64,000 bases of DNA from Takifugu bimaculatus (taxonomy: Eukaryota; Chordata; Actinopteri; Tetraodontiformes; Tetraodontidae). Shown piece by piece: positions 35,259-49,000 of this stretch (position 1 is the first letter of the stretch; every line of letters begins with the position of its first letter). Location: positions 14,782,383 through 14,846,382 of the forward strand of contig CP034990.1 in the NCBI GenBank assembly GCA_004026145.2, written 5' to 3'. The notes below the pieces were generated by a model, which was given only the letters and a program-made list of their open reading frames with translations, searched no databases and was not told the origin of the DNA. Both the position numbers and the translations under genes were made by a program.

Positions 35259-38200
35259 CTTCCCGTGACTGAACAAGGTCCCCTCGGCTTCGCTTTTAAC
35301 GCCTTGGCTGGGTCGCAGCGGTTGAATAAAAGGCGAGTTCAGGCTGCAGGGAGGGTTCCATCCCCGGTTCTGTCCAGCGAGTCAGCCCAGAGGATAAGAA
35401 GCACGTTTGGAGCAGCGGTCCGGCATTTGTGTCGAATGCTTGACGCAAGTACGCAGGAAAACGTGTCGTTGGAATAACAATGACACCGTTTCCGGTTATA
35501 CGTTCAAAATAATTCACCGCACACAAACGTCAAGTGAGTTGAAATACGGATTGGTTTTGTTTGTTGGTTGGTTGTTTTAATGTAAGATGTTTATTTTAAT
35601 GTAAAATGTTTACATTTGGGGAACATGACTTCACATTTATTATGAAACTATAGCCGTTTCCGGTCGTCAGATGGGCGCTTCTGCTTGGAAATAAACCTGT
35701 TTTAGCATTTCCAGAGTCGTTATTGGCAACATTTTATACCTTAAACCTGTAAGATGAAAATGTCAAAAAGATGTTTTTTGACCGTTTGAAATAAGAAGAT
35801 ACTGATATTAGGAGCAGCAGGAGCAGTGTTGGTATTATTTTCCGAACGCTCCTGGAAAGAGGAAGATGTGAAGATGTTATTTTCCATCTGACTGATAAAT
35901 GACTGAGACACATGTGGCACGTCTCTGTGACTTCTGCACTCTTGTGACATCTGGAAACACCGGCTTTAAACGCACTGCAGCCTTGAAGACTCCAGAGGAA
36001 CATGATAAGAGTCTGATACAGACGAGCTATGCTTTCATTTACAACGGTAAAAGTTACTGTAAATTAAAGCTACACTAATTAAAATGGATTGCTCTCCATA
36101 TTCACATCTGATAGAACTTTAATGATTAATTATTGTGTTTAAAACACACAGGATTATTATTATTATTATTTTAAAGTAAGCGTTACGAGTACATCAACTC
36201 GTTAAAGGGATAATTTAGCTGTAAATATTTACATTTGGGGCACTTACACAAACAAAAACAGTGATAAAGACAGCAATAAAATCCCAATTGTAAATGCTGA
36301 TGAAAACCAGCATAGAAATATTCATCAATAACGAGCAAAAATAAATGGCAGGACATTAGAATTTACACACTAATGCGTTAACAGGAGGAAAATTTAGTGC
36401 TGGGATTGGAAATCACTGCAAGTATAAACTGTACATGCAACATTGATGTGGTACTGTCACTGAAATCTACAGCGAAGCACTTAATTGATTCCAGATCACC
36501 GAATAATTCATGGACTCAGTTGGTGTGTGTCATTAGTGTGCTGTGATGAGCTCAGTGTTTCCAATGGAAACACGGTTATTAAACAAAGACCTGGATTGGG
36601 GAGGTCAGCTCATTAATTAAACATAAGACTGATAAAATGGGTTGAAATTCATTTGTATTGATCTACAGCTACAGTGGGTTTTTTTATTTATTTTAAAGTA
36701 TGTTATCTCTAAAATGGATTTGACTTTTTTCCCCCAATAAATCTATACAAGCAGAGAGCTGCCTGGATTCAAACCACAAAACCTGTGCAGACCGAGGCAC
36801 AGTTGGAATCAGATTGCTTCAATCACGTCGCCACACCCTCTGGAGAGCAAATACAGAAAGCAAAGCGGTAGGTCGACAGCACAGTGAGTCATCTATCAGA
36901 ACATTGCCATGACAACAACCTCCTGAACTGCCTCCTACTACAAATACACCCACGGGTCATAAGAAAGAAGTTACTGCAGTTAGTTGTTTCGGTCTTTTAT
37001 TTTAAAAAGAAATTACATGTATTATCTGATAAAAGCCAGATGTTTGGTGCTGAAAATGCATTAAGATAAGCTGCTTGTAATCCGAAAAATATTTATGACC
37101 GTTATTATTTCAACCCCGTAATGTAAAACAGCGGTTAGATAATGATTAATAAAGAAGATGTCAGCCTGAGGCACAAGATATGACTGTCTCCCCTGCACAT
37201 AAAGAAACAGGAGTTTTCTCTGACCCCTGCTGGACATCCGGCGTCATCACACTTGAAAAAGCGTATTATCTAAATAAAACCACGAGGGGGCGACATTTGG
37301 TCAAAGAAAATCAAGTGTGAGTGTCCGCAACCACACAGACCTGTTTAATATATTGTTTGACGAGTTATTTATGCATTAATAATTATCAACAAGATCCATT
37401 GTGAAATAGTGATTTAGCACCAGGTTTTTATTAATTAATAGACATTTCCAAGTGACAAGTATGATTTGGCAAATACCCTGCAAACACCCTCGATCGTCTC
37501 CATCAGAGATGTTCTGGGAGGGTCTGACGTCGTGTGATTGCTTCAACCAGCCAGCATTTGGAGCACATGTCAGATCTTCCCACCTGGGCACCAGTGTTGG
37601 GCACAGCTGGGCGTATGGACATATAAGAAGAATTATTACACTGTTTGACTCAGATATGCTGTTTGTAAAAAGAGCACAAACACCCCCATTATCCCCCCTT
37701 TTACATCTGTGAGCCATTGTTTGCAGAGCCAATGATGTCATGACAGAGTGGGAGGGGCCTTTGTTGAGGGCTGCGGGGCCTCACAGAGCACCAACTGATG
37801 GGGAGTCAAGCTGCAGGTGAGCACGCCAGTCCAGGAAAGCTGGTCGCAAGGTGAAAGAACAGTATGAAGCCACTTCAGAGATAAAAGCGCCAGTGCAAAC
37901 ATTCTTGGAGGAGATGCAAAGTTCACATCTGTAAATAATATAAAAAACATCTGTTCTCCAGCTCGTTCCAAGTTGACAGTTTCAGTGTTCAGAGACTTTT
38001 CTTATGTAACTAAATGGAGTTCATATTTCTGTCGATATCAGCCTACAAATGCTCTAAACGCTGTTACCAGTGTTACAGGGGAGCGGCGTGCATGTATCTG
38101 ATCAGATGGATGGTGCTTACATAAGCACAGCCATCATTTTACTGACTGACTGAGTCCTTTTCTTGTTCTTGGGCTTTTTAAAATAAATTCCATATGTTTT

Positions 38201-39200
38201 TTTTCGATTGAAGAAATGTGAACAAACACTTCTCTGTACTCTCATGCTGTGGAACGCCTGGAGTCTCACACACCCCTACACACACACACTCCTCACGGGT
38301 GAACTTCACTGACAACAGCTCACCGCTGCACAGGAGGGATGGAGTCATATTTATTACATCATCTCTCTGGCATGTGCCTGCAATCAGAGGAGCTGGAGCC
38401 GATTAAGGAGTGTAGGTCTACATGTACACACACACCAACAAATTCTGCCAGGCAATCTTTTAAAAAAGAGTCTGAGAACAAGAAAAGGCCACACACAGTT
38501 TTAATATATGTTTTAAGCAGTTTATTATAGTGTCAGAAACACTGAAGCAGGATATTGGTCAACCACTTTGGTCTGAAACCGCTGGTTATCATCACGGTCC
38601 TGGGAATAAGCCTGTAACTTTGGGAATCCTCTATCATCTCTATTTCATGAGCTCAACACTATAATTTGTCTCACACTTTTGGCATCAAATGGAAAATGTG
38701 ACTCGCGCTGCTGAATTTCAGGGTCTAATTAAAGCAAATAGCAACGGGGGCTCACAGGAATGCTTAGAAAAGGCTTTTTTGATTGTAAAGGCTCGTGTGG
38801 TTTCCACCGTTGTCTCCGTGTTCCACGCTCTTGTTCAATAAATCAAGTCAGTCGTGACTTTCTCATCTTCTCCCTTTCACCTCTGGCCTGATTTTGCAAC
38901 CAGCTGCTATCAGAGTAAATCACTCTAAACCATGAGATCCGCTTCTGGGAACAAGAGAACCTGCTTCAGAAAGAGCAGTGTAACTCCAGTATGGAAGCAA
39001 TTACATTACTAAATGTCTAATTTCAGATAACATTTCAAAATAAATGTCCAAGTACACAATTAACTACCAGGAGCCTTTTAAAATGAACAGTATAAACTCA
39101 GTAAAGGCTCATTACCCTTATCGTCAATATCGTAAGCATTAGCATGGTTTTCTTGGAGTATAAGAAAGGAGATGTAAAGGAGCGAGTCCAGGAAGTATGT
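35259..39200. other. lysmd2 upstream region and intergenic space
   Basis: The first approximately 230 bp contain the lysmd2 5' UTR and probable TATA-less promoter. Two TTTCCGG (ETS-like) sites occur further out, near 35490 and 35655. The rest is AT-rich with no recognisable gene on either strand and a short ATT run near 36152-36171. Confidence 0.5.
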
Positions 39201-39207
39201 AAAAACA

Positions 39208-39213
39208 TTTATT
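39208..39213 (-). terminator. Candidate poly(A) signal for tmod3
   Basis: TTTATT on the plus strand (AATAAA on the minus strand) lies about 1.7 kb beyond the tmod3 stop, in sequence that looks like a long AT-rich 3' UTR. Nearer signals cannot be excluded. Confidence 0.3.
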
Positions 39214-40933
39214 ATTGAAGATGTTGTTTTATAGTCAGCAGTGCGTTTCACCAGTCATGTGGTTTCATAACAGTACAATGTTGAATATACACCCGGGCTT
39301 TCATTCACGGTACAAAACAAATCATTTAGATACCCACAGAAGTGTGTGTGAGTGAGTGTGTGCACTCTGAGATGGCATTTTACAATCAACATACACACAT
39401 ACAGTATTAAGAGTCATAGGATCACAATCAAAAGAAGAGAGGCGGTTTCTCACTTTAGCAAAGCATCGTGTTAAAAAACAAACAGAGGAAGGTTAAGAAA
39501 CATCAGCCACTACGGTCGTGGCTGCACACTGAATGAAAACGTGCAGGTATTATCCCGGGAATGTGAGGGTGTTATAGCAACATTTTTGGTTGACAGATCT
39601 CTAATGAGTGATGCCGTGATTTATTCTTCAATTACTTAAAACTCGACAAGAAGCCCCTGAATTTGCCTTGTTTTTGTCGAGCAGGTTAGATTAGCGAGTG
39701 TTATCACCCGTTACTGTGCATGATACAGGAGGCGCTACTGTTGAGGGTGTTTCTGTGAGAGAAAAGTCACCTGTGCGAGCTTCTCTGTCTCGGAGACGTT
39801 TCACAAGCAGACAAAACCTGAGAATTGTCACACCGCCGCTTGGCTAACTCTTCACTGCAATGCTCAACATTTATGGTCCAGGAGCCATAAAATAAACTGC
39901 AAATGCATGTCTGCAAAATCATTAATCCCCACACCGATCTGCCAATTCGTACTGCGGGGAAACCACACTGTTCTGAACTAGTATCAACACAAACTGTGAA
40001 ATCTGTCACTGATAAACGCAGCTTTCCGTCTGAGTCTTTGGCATGGTTGAAGATTTGAGAAACCTGGAGCCTTGAGCAGACATCTACATCATAACCTGTG
40101 AAACCGACTTCAAAATAAGAGCTGATGTGTTCCTCTTAATGATGGTGAAATGGTTAATCCATAATAGGAAAGAGCTTGACTTGACAGTACATTTATATGT
40201 GGGCTGTTTGTTGGCTGAATATTCACAGATGCGTTGATCTGATCAATAACTTTGAAAAGAATTAGCTCAATCCTCGATTTCTCTAGGTTTGCGTATCACC
40301 GGGTCCAATTTACAAGCTTCAGACACCATTTTTAAAAATAAGTTTCTCCGACTTTTACTTGGGAGTATTTGGTTTGGAACGTACATCCTGGAAAATGAGG
40401 GCTGAGGGTTTTTTTTGTAAAATGACCCAATCGTTAAAAATAGAATTGGTGTGGTGTCTCTGAGGAGCTACTCTTCCGGGAAGCTTCTGACGTGCACTGC
40501 AGCCGTGCCTGTTGAAAAGAAAAGGATAACAGGTAGACTGGTGACTTATCTTAGTCAGATAAGCTTTTTGTTGCAACCACTCGTGATGACATCATCACCT
40601 ATAAATGACCACTTCAACACAGGTAGCAAGCGGGAAGTTGTTCACGTTACCTTTGTGGGGATTACAGTATAAAATAAGATGAAACGTCTAAAACTAATCA
40701 GATATACACCTTCAAAAACATAAACAATATATAAACATGTGTATGGGAGCGGGCAGTTCCAGTTATTTCCCTTCTTCTCTGACGTATTTTCTCCTTGAGC
40801 GCGCCTTGCCCCACAGTTTGGCACAAGACTAGAGTTTCCACACAGTGAGATGAGAGCCGGACATTGGCCGAAGTTATTCCGCATGATGAGATGATGCAAC
40901 AAAGTCAGCTGGGAAACGTAACGGCGTCCGTCC

Positions 40934-42546
40934 CTACAGGTCCCCTTCCACTCGCCTCCTGCGGACTGGAGAGGAAAAGCAGCATGAAAAATGGACCAAA
41001 GCCTTCATTCCATCCCCCTCCCCCCCAAGGAGGAGGTGGTTCGACTGCAAACATGCAGCACACACACCTCCACAGGCCTGTTAGTCTGTCATGACAACAC
41101 CCAGTGAGTTACCGCGAGCTGCCCGGTCCATTTAGACCCAGGTCGCAGCATCACGTCTGAACTGAAACAAGTGCCATGTCATTCTCAACCGTGTCAGTCT
41201 CCAAACTATTAATGCAGTGACTGCTGCATCCACACACACACACACACACACACCAACCCATGCAGCACACCTGTACCACTGCATCTCTGACAGGGCAAGG
41301 AGCTAAAAGAGAGAGGAGGGCATCAATATGGACCGTATTCTTACAAACAACAACAAAAACTGAGATCTGGTGCTGGAACTGTTGCACTTCACTGTGAAGT
41401 AAAGACAGCGTGATGGGAAACTCCCCGCACAGCTTTTGAAACCCTAAAGTCAGATTGTTGTCATACCAAGGTCGTTGTTCTTGGTGATAGCTGCAGCAGC
41501 TCTGGCGCGAGGTCCTTGCTGGGTGAAGTGGTATCCGAATTTGATGATGCTGTGGTTTTCTTCCAACATTTTAGCTATCTCCATCTCTACAGTGGTGCCC
41601 AGCTGCTGCCTCTAAATGATAAAAAAAAACATAAAACAGAGGCGACTTGTAAAATTCCATTCTTTCATTTAGGTTTGTAACAGATAATAGTGGGTTTTTA
41701 TTTCCAACATACCAAAAACCCAGCCAGGGTAGCTTTGTTATGTACAGCAGAGCAGCAACTTCTTTGTGAAGCCAATCATAAGACGTTTCTAATTACAAAT
41801 TCCTTGCGTTCTAACGACAGTGTCATTACCTCTATCTCGAGGGACATTCTACTCACTTATGAACCAGAGTTCACACAACTTTTCCTGATTGATTTATGAA
41901 TACAAACCAAAAGACAATTCACACATTTCCGTCAACGTTACCTGGTTGTCTATCTTGATCTCCGTCAGAGTGTCGTTGTCTCGCAGTGCATCAACCAAAG
42001 CCTGAACTCCTGCACCAGTGACGAAGTTGGATTCCAAGTTCAAACTCTGCAACGTGTTGTTGGCCCGCAGCATGTCACTGAAGGCCTGGAATAAGACACG
42101 AGGAGGCAGGCTATAGAAGACGTTCATTTTCACAGTGAGTGGTTCAAAAGCCGCTCTGTCTCACCACAGCCACGGGATCATTACTCCGCGTTGCTGCCAT
42201 GCTGAACTTTTTCACATGTGTGTTCTTCTCCATGGCTTTTGCAATGTCCTTTAGTGTGGGAATTGGAATGTTCTAGGGGGGGGAAGCAATGGTTAAAGTT
42301 TCCACAGCAGCAGATGTAACTCTCCTTGTGTGGTGGGCATCTGTTTGTAGTTACGGCTGTGTGGGTGGATCTGGGACTTTTGTGCACCTTAATGTTGTTG
42401 ATGTTGACCTCTGTTAAGGAGCTATCGTTGCTTTTTATTCTCTGCAGAGTTTCTTCCACGTTTGTCGGATTAGGAGGTTCGTCAAACACTGGGACCATCT
42501 TCTCCCCTTTGATCACGTCTACGAACAAACAGGTGGAATTCAGGTG

Positions 42547-42580
<34 letters not shown>

Positions 42581-45500
42581 TATTCACATCAGGCAGGGAG
42601 TCACTTGAAATCAGCTTATGCCGACTTACTGTTGTAGCCTTCTTTAGCTGAGGACCCATCGTATGTCTCTCTGCTAGTGACCAGAGAGTGGACGCCGAGG
42701 ATAGCTGCAAACATTAATACAGCACTGAGCTGGTGTCCTGCTCCAGTTCAAATATTCACCAGTAGGCGAATGAATGCAAACCCGAGCCGTGGGAACAGTG
42801 TCAGAGTGAAAGGAGCCTTGTGTTTGTCAACCACAGAAAAGGCTCAACAGAGCCACGAGTATCTACAACACACACCATGTGGAAAAGGTTACATTTGGGA
42901 TTTTTCCCGCTCTTACCTGCGATGTCACACAGCTCCGTATTTGTGGCACTGGACAATGCTTCTTCTAGCTCTGGATCAAGGGTCGTGACCTCCTCCTGGC
43001 GCAGGTCGATAGGTTTCTGCTTAGGAACAAATATTTTACCTGAGGACAAAAAAAGGATAGGATTTGAGATCTTACACAACCTGTTTCTAAAATAGTGAAA
43101 CTCATTAGTGTTTGTTTATTAGTGCTCAGTCAGACTTTGCCACTGATCGGATATAAGAAATGTAATAAATATGATGTACAGGCAGGTAAAAATAACACCA
43201 TCTGGTCTATTTGTACAACAAATAAGGAATGGATGTTATATGGTTATAGACTGAATGATAATGGTGCATTTGGGGGGTTTTACACAGGTTATTGTGAATT
43301 TGTGGTAGTTTTTGTTCTTTTACAGGGATACAACATATTTTATTTAATGTGAAGTATTTCTACATTTAGATTAGACCGAGGTTGTTCTCCAAGTTATAAA
43401 TATTTAATTTCTTTACACAACATTCACCAACCAACATCTGATGTCAGTGCACAATTATCTGAAAACTATTGTATTACCATGGCAACCCATCTAAGTTAGA
43501 AATAGAAAAATAAGGCTTGGAACGATCAATGAAGCCGAATTTAAACTGTACTGCTGGGGCAGCAAACCCAAAACTGCACCACTAAATGCGTCTCAATGCT
43601 TGTCTGTGTAAACAGAAACACCCATAAAGAGGCCCACCCTCTGCCCCCACCCTCACTCAAGCACACCCAGGCAACTTGTTCAGACTGGTCCCTAGTGGGG
43701 GGTTCTGGCACTTCCTGAAAGCCAGTGAGCAGTGAATAGTCAGAAAGCAACATCCGGTGTCAGTGACATTTAGCCCCACCAAAGCACAACGAGGAGGGGG
43801 CCAAAGTCCTCTCATTGGAACGCTGCACACATTCAGGACTAAAGGAGGGCGATACACATTTTCTGGGGGAAAAACAGCAACCCAAACTATGTTTGAAGAT
43901 CTGTGTTAAAAAAAAGGCGAGTCAATAAATGTCATTACAATTGTCGTATCATGATCAGTACCAGCGCCTCCTTTAAAGGCTCCATTGGGAAACACCTAAA
44001 ACTGAGCACACGTGAAAGTTTAAAAGTGGTTTGGAGCACAGGCGGGCTTTGTGTTACTGAATTCTCATTGTTACAGCCACACCCGCCACTGTAGCAGAAA
44101 CAAACTTGGGCTTCTCAGAACACAATGCAAGGGTGACCCAGATTGGTCCAATTACTCTAACAATACGTCCCTTTGCTCAGAAACCGGTTCTCCTTTCCTC
44201 CAACCACTGACAACAACCTTAAGAATGACGGACAAACAGCAGAGCAGACGTAAATGAAAATGATGCCGTGGTTGCCATGGCATTTAAGCGGGGTGTTTTT
44301 CCTCTGAAATTACTGAGGAGAGAGATTCACATACTCGTGAGGACATTATTCATCAGCAGGGGGTGGAAATAACAAGGGGCTTGGATCAGCTACATTCCAC
44401 TGAGCTACCACTGTGATTTGAGTTTTTCCATGTTGTCACAGGGTGTGTACACAAACACGCGCACACGTGCACGCACGCAGGAAGGCTATTTTCTAGCTGG
44501 CCAGAAAACATGTGCTTCTTCTTTCAGTAAGAACATTAACATCCCTGGAGATCCAAAATTAAATATATAACAATAATGTGAATTTTTACACTCATTCTTT
44601 GGGAGTAAAACTGGCCGTGTCCCTGGTGACAGCAGAAATATCGTCCATGCTGTTTGCTTCACTTCAACAGGAGGAGCTAAAGCTACAAGCTAGCAAAACT
44701 GACCAAACCAGGCCTTCCTGTAGTGATGTGTGTGACAGCCCTAATTTCTCCGAACCCTAATGTTCTGCCTTGTGGAACGTAAATGTCTGACTTTTCTCTC
44801 TTAATGACGTAGTGAGACAAGACTACCACAGGTATGTTTAAAAACCAGTTTGAAGAAAACTGGTCTCTCTTCTGACAATCGTCTTGTTTCAGTTTTGTCA
44901 GCGATTTCAATACCATTTAAATGAGTCACGGCTGACAAAGTGCACACTGAAATCACGGATCACTGAAGCGAGGGTTTGACCACCTTGGGGTTACTAAATA
45001 TACATCTACCTTTAATCTTAACTGGGCTTCCATTTTCAACTCCCCATAACTTCATTCCTCTAGTGAAAACATGCCTTCTATTACGTGCTGTACAGCACAC
45101 ATGAATTAATAACACTTATCCAGACAGCAGAGGCACAATTACTGACAGGAGACTCGATAAAAGGTAATTGACTGTGAGTGTTTGTCAGTGTTTAAGTTGA
45201 AGGATACAGATCATTAAGCAAATAAATTTGCTTCCACTAAACTTATTTGGCCTGGAATTTAATTCGACTATGAAAATTAGTGGATGAACACAAACCTTTT
45301 TTCTCTCCGGTGAAGGGAACTACATCGTCCCTGTCTTTATAGTCCATGGCTTCCTTCTCCAGGTATTTAAGGAGACTGTCCCTGTTGAAGTTTCCTGTTG
45401 GGTTTTTTGTTGTCTGGTCCTTCTGACGGAGACCCGCCGGGAGGAGAGCATTCTGACGAAAAAAGAAACTAATGGTTATCAATGCGTGAAGATGTGTTTC

Positions 45501-46028
45501 ATATAATGCATTCATGCAGGAACAGATCTAAAATACATATCTAATAGTTTGTCTGACTTTTTTTTCCCTCTACTGCCTTTGTGTACTGCTCATGTTTCAT
45601 GTAATGATAACACCCTATTACAGTGCTTCCTGTGAGCTTTTCCTGTTTGGTATCATGTACAGTCATTTGTTACACTCCATTAAGATGGAAAAGCACACCC
45701 AAAACACTGGAGGCTAAAAGCACTTGAGAGAAAACTACTTCTTTGATTAACTTCTGGAATTTGTACCTTCAAAGAATCAGCCTGAAACTAGAAAATATGT
45801 TGTCAAGATTCTAGGGGGCTCATGAATGCATGTAACACATTGTGACAGTTCTCCTATAAACTTTTTTTACTCCTGGAGCTCCTCCAGTCCTGTCATCCTG
45901 ACCTCAGGGTCCATCTCTTCGAGGGCTGTCTCCAGCTGTTTCAGTTCCTCTGCCGAAAGTTTGTTGAGGATTTCATCTTCATCGATGTCCTTGTACTTGC
46001 CCAGGTCCTTCTTGTACGATAGTGCCAT
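40934..46028 (-). CDS. tmod3: Tropomodulin, tmod3-like actin pointed-end capping protein
   Basis: Nine coding exons on the minus strand: 46028-45903, 45452-45296, 43039-42917, 42704-42630, 42518-42388, 42272-42165, 42085-41942, 41611-41467 and 40965-40934. Phases match throughout and give 346 aa (human TMOD2/3 about 351). The N-terminal helix KYKDIDEDEILNKL is the first tropomyosin/actin-binding site. A second binding region includes YLEKEA and VPFTGEKKGKIFVPKQKP. The leucine-rich-repeat cap follows, with GEKMVPVFDEPPNPTNVE, INNIKNIPIPTL, AATRSNDPVA, LESNFVTGAG, IKIDNQRQQLG and FTQQGPRARAA. The final 32-nt coding exon adds VRRRRVEGDL. Tropomodulins cap pointed ends of tropomyosin-coated actin filaments. 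KIFVPKQKP, NALLPAG and the VEGD end resemble TMOD3 more than TMOD2, but the paralogue call needs a tree. The donor after exon 5, GTGCAC, is weak. Confidence 0.93.
41230..41253 (+). repeat. (CA)n microsatellite, short
   Basis: About 12 CA copies in the last intron of tmod3. Confidence 0.9.
42549..42579 (+). repeat. (TG)n microsatellite in a short tmod3 intron
   Basis: About 15 TG copies in the 111-bp intron between tmod3 exons 4 and 5. On the transcribed (minus) strand it reads as CA repeats about 30 bp upstream of the exon 5 acceptor, where length changes could affect splicing. Confidence 0.92.
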
Positions 46029-49000
46029 TGTGCCAGCTATAACGGAGAAGACCACAGCCAAGTGTTCTCGTGTCCGGCTCGATGCTACAGGCTAGACGGA
46101 GGAGGAAACCTGATGAAAATCCGTACACATTAGAAAATAAAATTGGCATTTTAAGCTAAGTAAAAGAGAACTACATTGAGTTCAACTCTTAAACCTAAAC
46201 CCAACCCTCAACACCTTTAAGGCTTTGAGGACTAGCTAAAAAAAGGCATCACTTTGTGTGTAATGTCTTTACAGGTTCTCAGACTCTAGCAATTTTGTAT
46301 TAATAAAGCGTAAAGCCTTGAGCTAATAATAGGAAACAAGACTTCAGTTGAATGAATGAGTTACACGCTGGTTTTGCATCCAGTCAAGCAATATGAAAAG
46401 AGTTCCTGCTCCCACGCCACAGTCTGAACACACAATGACCTCATCATTTCCACTTTCCCTGCAGGACCCCACAGATGTTCCAGTCCTAATCACTTCAAGA
46501 AAAAAAGAAAAAGAAAAACACGGTTCCCCTCATGCTATTCACACAAAGCTTTCTACTACTAAGAAAAGATCTGTGTTTATGTAAATACAGAATATACAGT
46601 ATTTACATGGAAAAATACTGCATCAATCTCAGAGCTTCATGTCAGCATAATCCTGGGTAATCCTGCTTTTGCAGAGAAATAATGTAATGCCGTTCCCTCT
46701 GAGTGATTCCTCCAGTTCCAGGAACTTCCAAGCGTGTGCACCGGAGTACATGAAGCTTTTCTGACATGTCAACATTAATGTATTTAATTACAACCTATAA
46801 ATCCAATAATCCCTTTAAAAATAACAGCCAATGCTGTTAAACCTAATGTTCCATTACGAAAAGATATTACCACATCGAGCTGGAAGGAAAGCGAGCCGGG
46901 CGATGCTGCAAGTGCTGAGGAGGGGCTGTCTAACGTACGGTTGTGCATTATCATGTGACTGTTATTGCAACATCCTCGTCACTGATATATCTGAAAAACA
47001 ATCGCTGTCAACAAATGACAGGATATTTAAAGAGGACATGCCTTATCTTTACTGTGATTACAGAAGAAAACCTCTATCACAGAATATTAAAAGCATATGT
47101 ACGTGCACATGGAGGCCTAAAGAACAGGAAGGAGAAATCGAAAGCATAGAAATGCTCAGTCCCGTGACGATAGAAAAGCCTGCAGGTCATATTCTCATGA
47201 GGTCATTAGACGTCCTTGCTCTGATGTTTACAGAACACTTTATTTTTTAGAATCAGCGCCAAGACGTCCAATCACAAGAAAAACACATGACCGCTTTACT
47301 GTGAGTCTGAGTCCAGCCTACGTGTCCCCCTCCCTCCCATAATTTAATTCTGATGGCCTCAGCAAAAGAAATTTCATCTACGAGTTCACCTCGGAGGCTA
47401 CGACTGCTGGAGACGGAGAAAAGGGGGGATGAAAAATCATTCAAATAGATTACGTGAACTTTGATTTTTCATTTCCAAATCTGCTCAATCTAATCAGTTC
47501 GGTGTGCGATCAAGAAACACACTATCTGCAGGATTTGGGAGAAGACCCCTGCCTGGAATAGGCTTTAAGTCGCACATATGCTAATCTGCTTAAGAAAAGA
47601 CCAGTTCAAAATAATTCCATATTATCCTACTTTCTAAAAAACACTTCACACATATTCATCACGCTTTAAACTGCAGTATTTCGTTTCCAGTTCTTCAAAA
47701 ACGAGGGTGGACAGTGGTTGTGTTAGAAGAGGGCAGATATGCTGAGAGGATCCCTTAGTCCCCTCTCAATGATCCTTTCTCCTTCTCTGCTAATCCTTCA
47801 AGACAACAGATGGCTCCCGGCCAATAATGCAGCAAACCTGTCTGCGCTCAGGTTCCACTTTCCTGCTCTGACCCGGTCAAGTTAGGACGGGTTACTGTCA
47901 TGGACAACAATGGAAAACAACAGCATTCCCTCTATGTTTGCTCCAACATGCAATAAACATCGTGACGTTCCCTGCAATCAGATCTGCTCAGCAATTTTAA
48001 AGATAAGAGTATGGAGATACAATCAAAGCCTGAGCTGTTGCTTCAGCAAGCGGGACACATTCCCTGGGATGTTGACATGGCCAAAAGCCTTGTCATCTCT
48101 TGGAGCACTCACACTAGCAGCACCCAATGCCAGAAGCTCTCAGTTCATTCATCTCTCCAGCTGGAGGAGGTCCTCTGTTACCATGTGAAAAACCACTCTT
48201 CCATCGCTCCATGCTGTTTGGTCTTTTATTTTAACAATACACTCGCTTCTTGAATAAAATGCCAGGCTGTCAATTTGATTAAGTGGGAGTCATCGGACTT
48301 CCATTCCAATCCATTAGGTGCCATCAGATCAGTTTCCCAATTAGTGGCACAAGGTTTTCTACACAATGCTGTGCAAGTCACGCAGTATCTGATACCATTA
48401 CAGATCTGTGTGTCATAAATATCGCGCATGCAAAACGTATTTAGCTTACGTCTATCTGAACAGGTGTTATTATTTTATTATATTATCTAGCAGGTATTAT
48501 GTAATGCACTGCAGGGTAAATAACCATTGGTGTAATACCACAGGTATGTTCTAAAGGCAGCGTTTACACTCCTCTTTCTCACAGGACAAATATGGAAGTG
48601 TTGTGACTTACAACTCACCCTTGAAAAGGAAGCCTCAGCAGTAATAAAATTAATAAATAACACTGCCCACAACAGCTATACTTAGAAGGACCTTGCTCTC
48701 CTACACACAGGACAGCAGTCGACACTTCCTCCTCCCACCCGCTTGCCTACATGTGTCGATATCTCTTCAACATTTTTAATTTAGCTGGCCTGTTGTGCCA
48801 GCATGTAGCTGCACATACCAGTCACAGTTCATCATTGGAAAGGAGGAGCGATGAAAACGGGCGGCCTGGTTTTCAACTGGGAGAATAATCAAGACAGATT
48901 GTTCCCTGCAGCTGAAACTATACACTTGGCCTATGCAGGTTACACATCCCCTATCAGGGAGCTTGTTTACCTGCAATACTGCACTGCTGCAGCAGGCAGT

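Noticed and set aside
46831..47250. 139-aa open frame in the tmod3 first intron
   Set aside because: There is no recognised family and no splice or promoter context.
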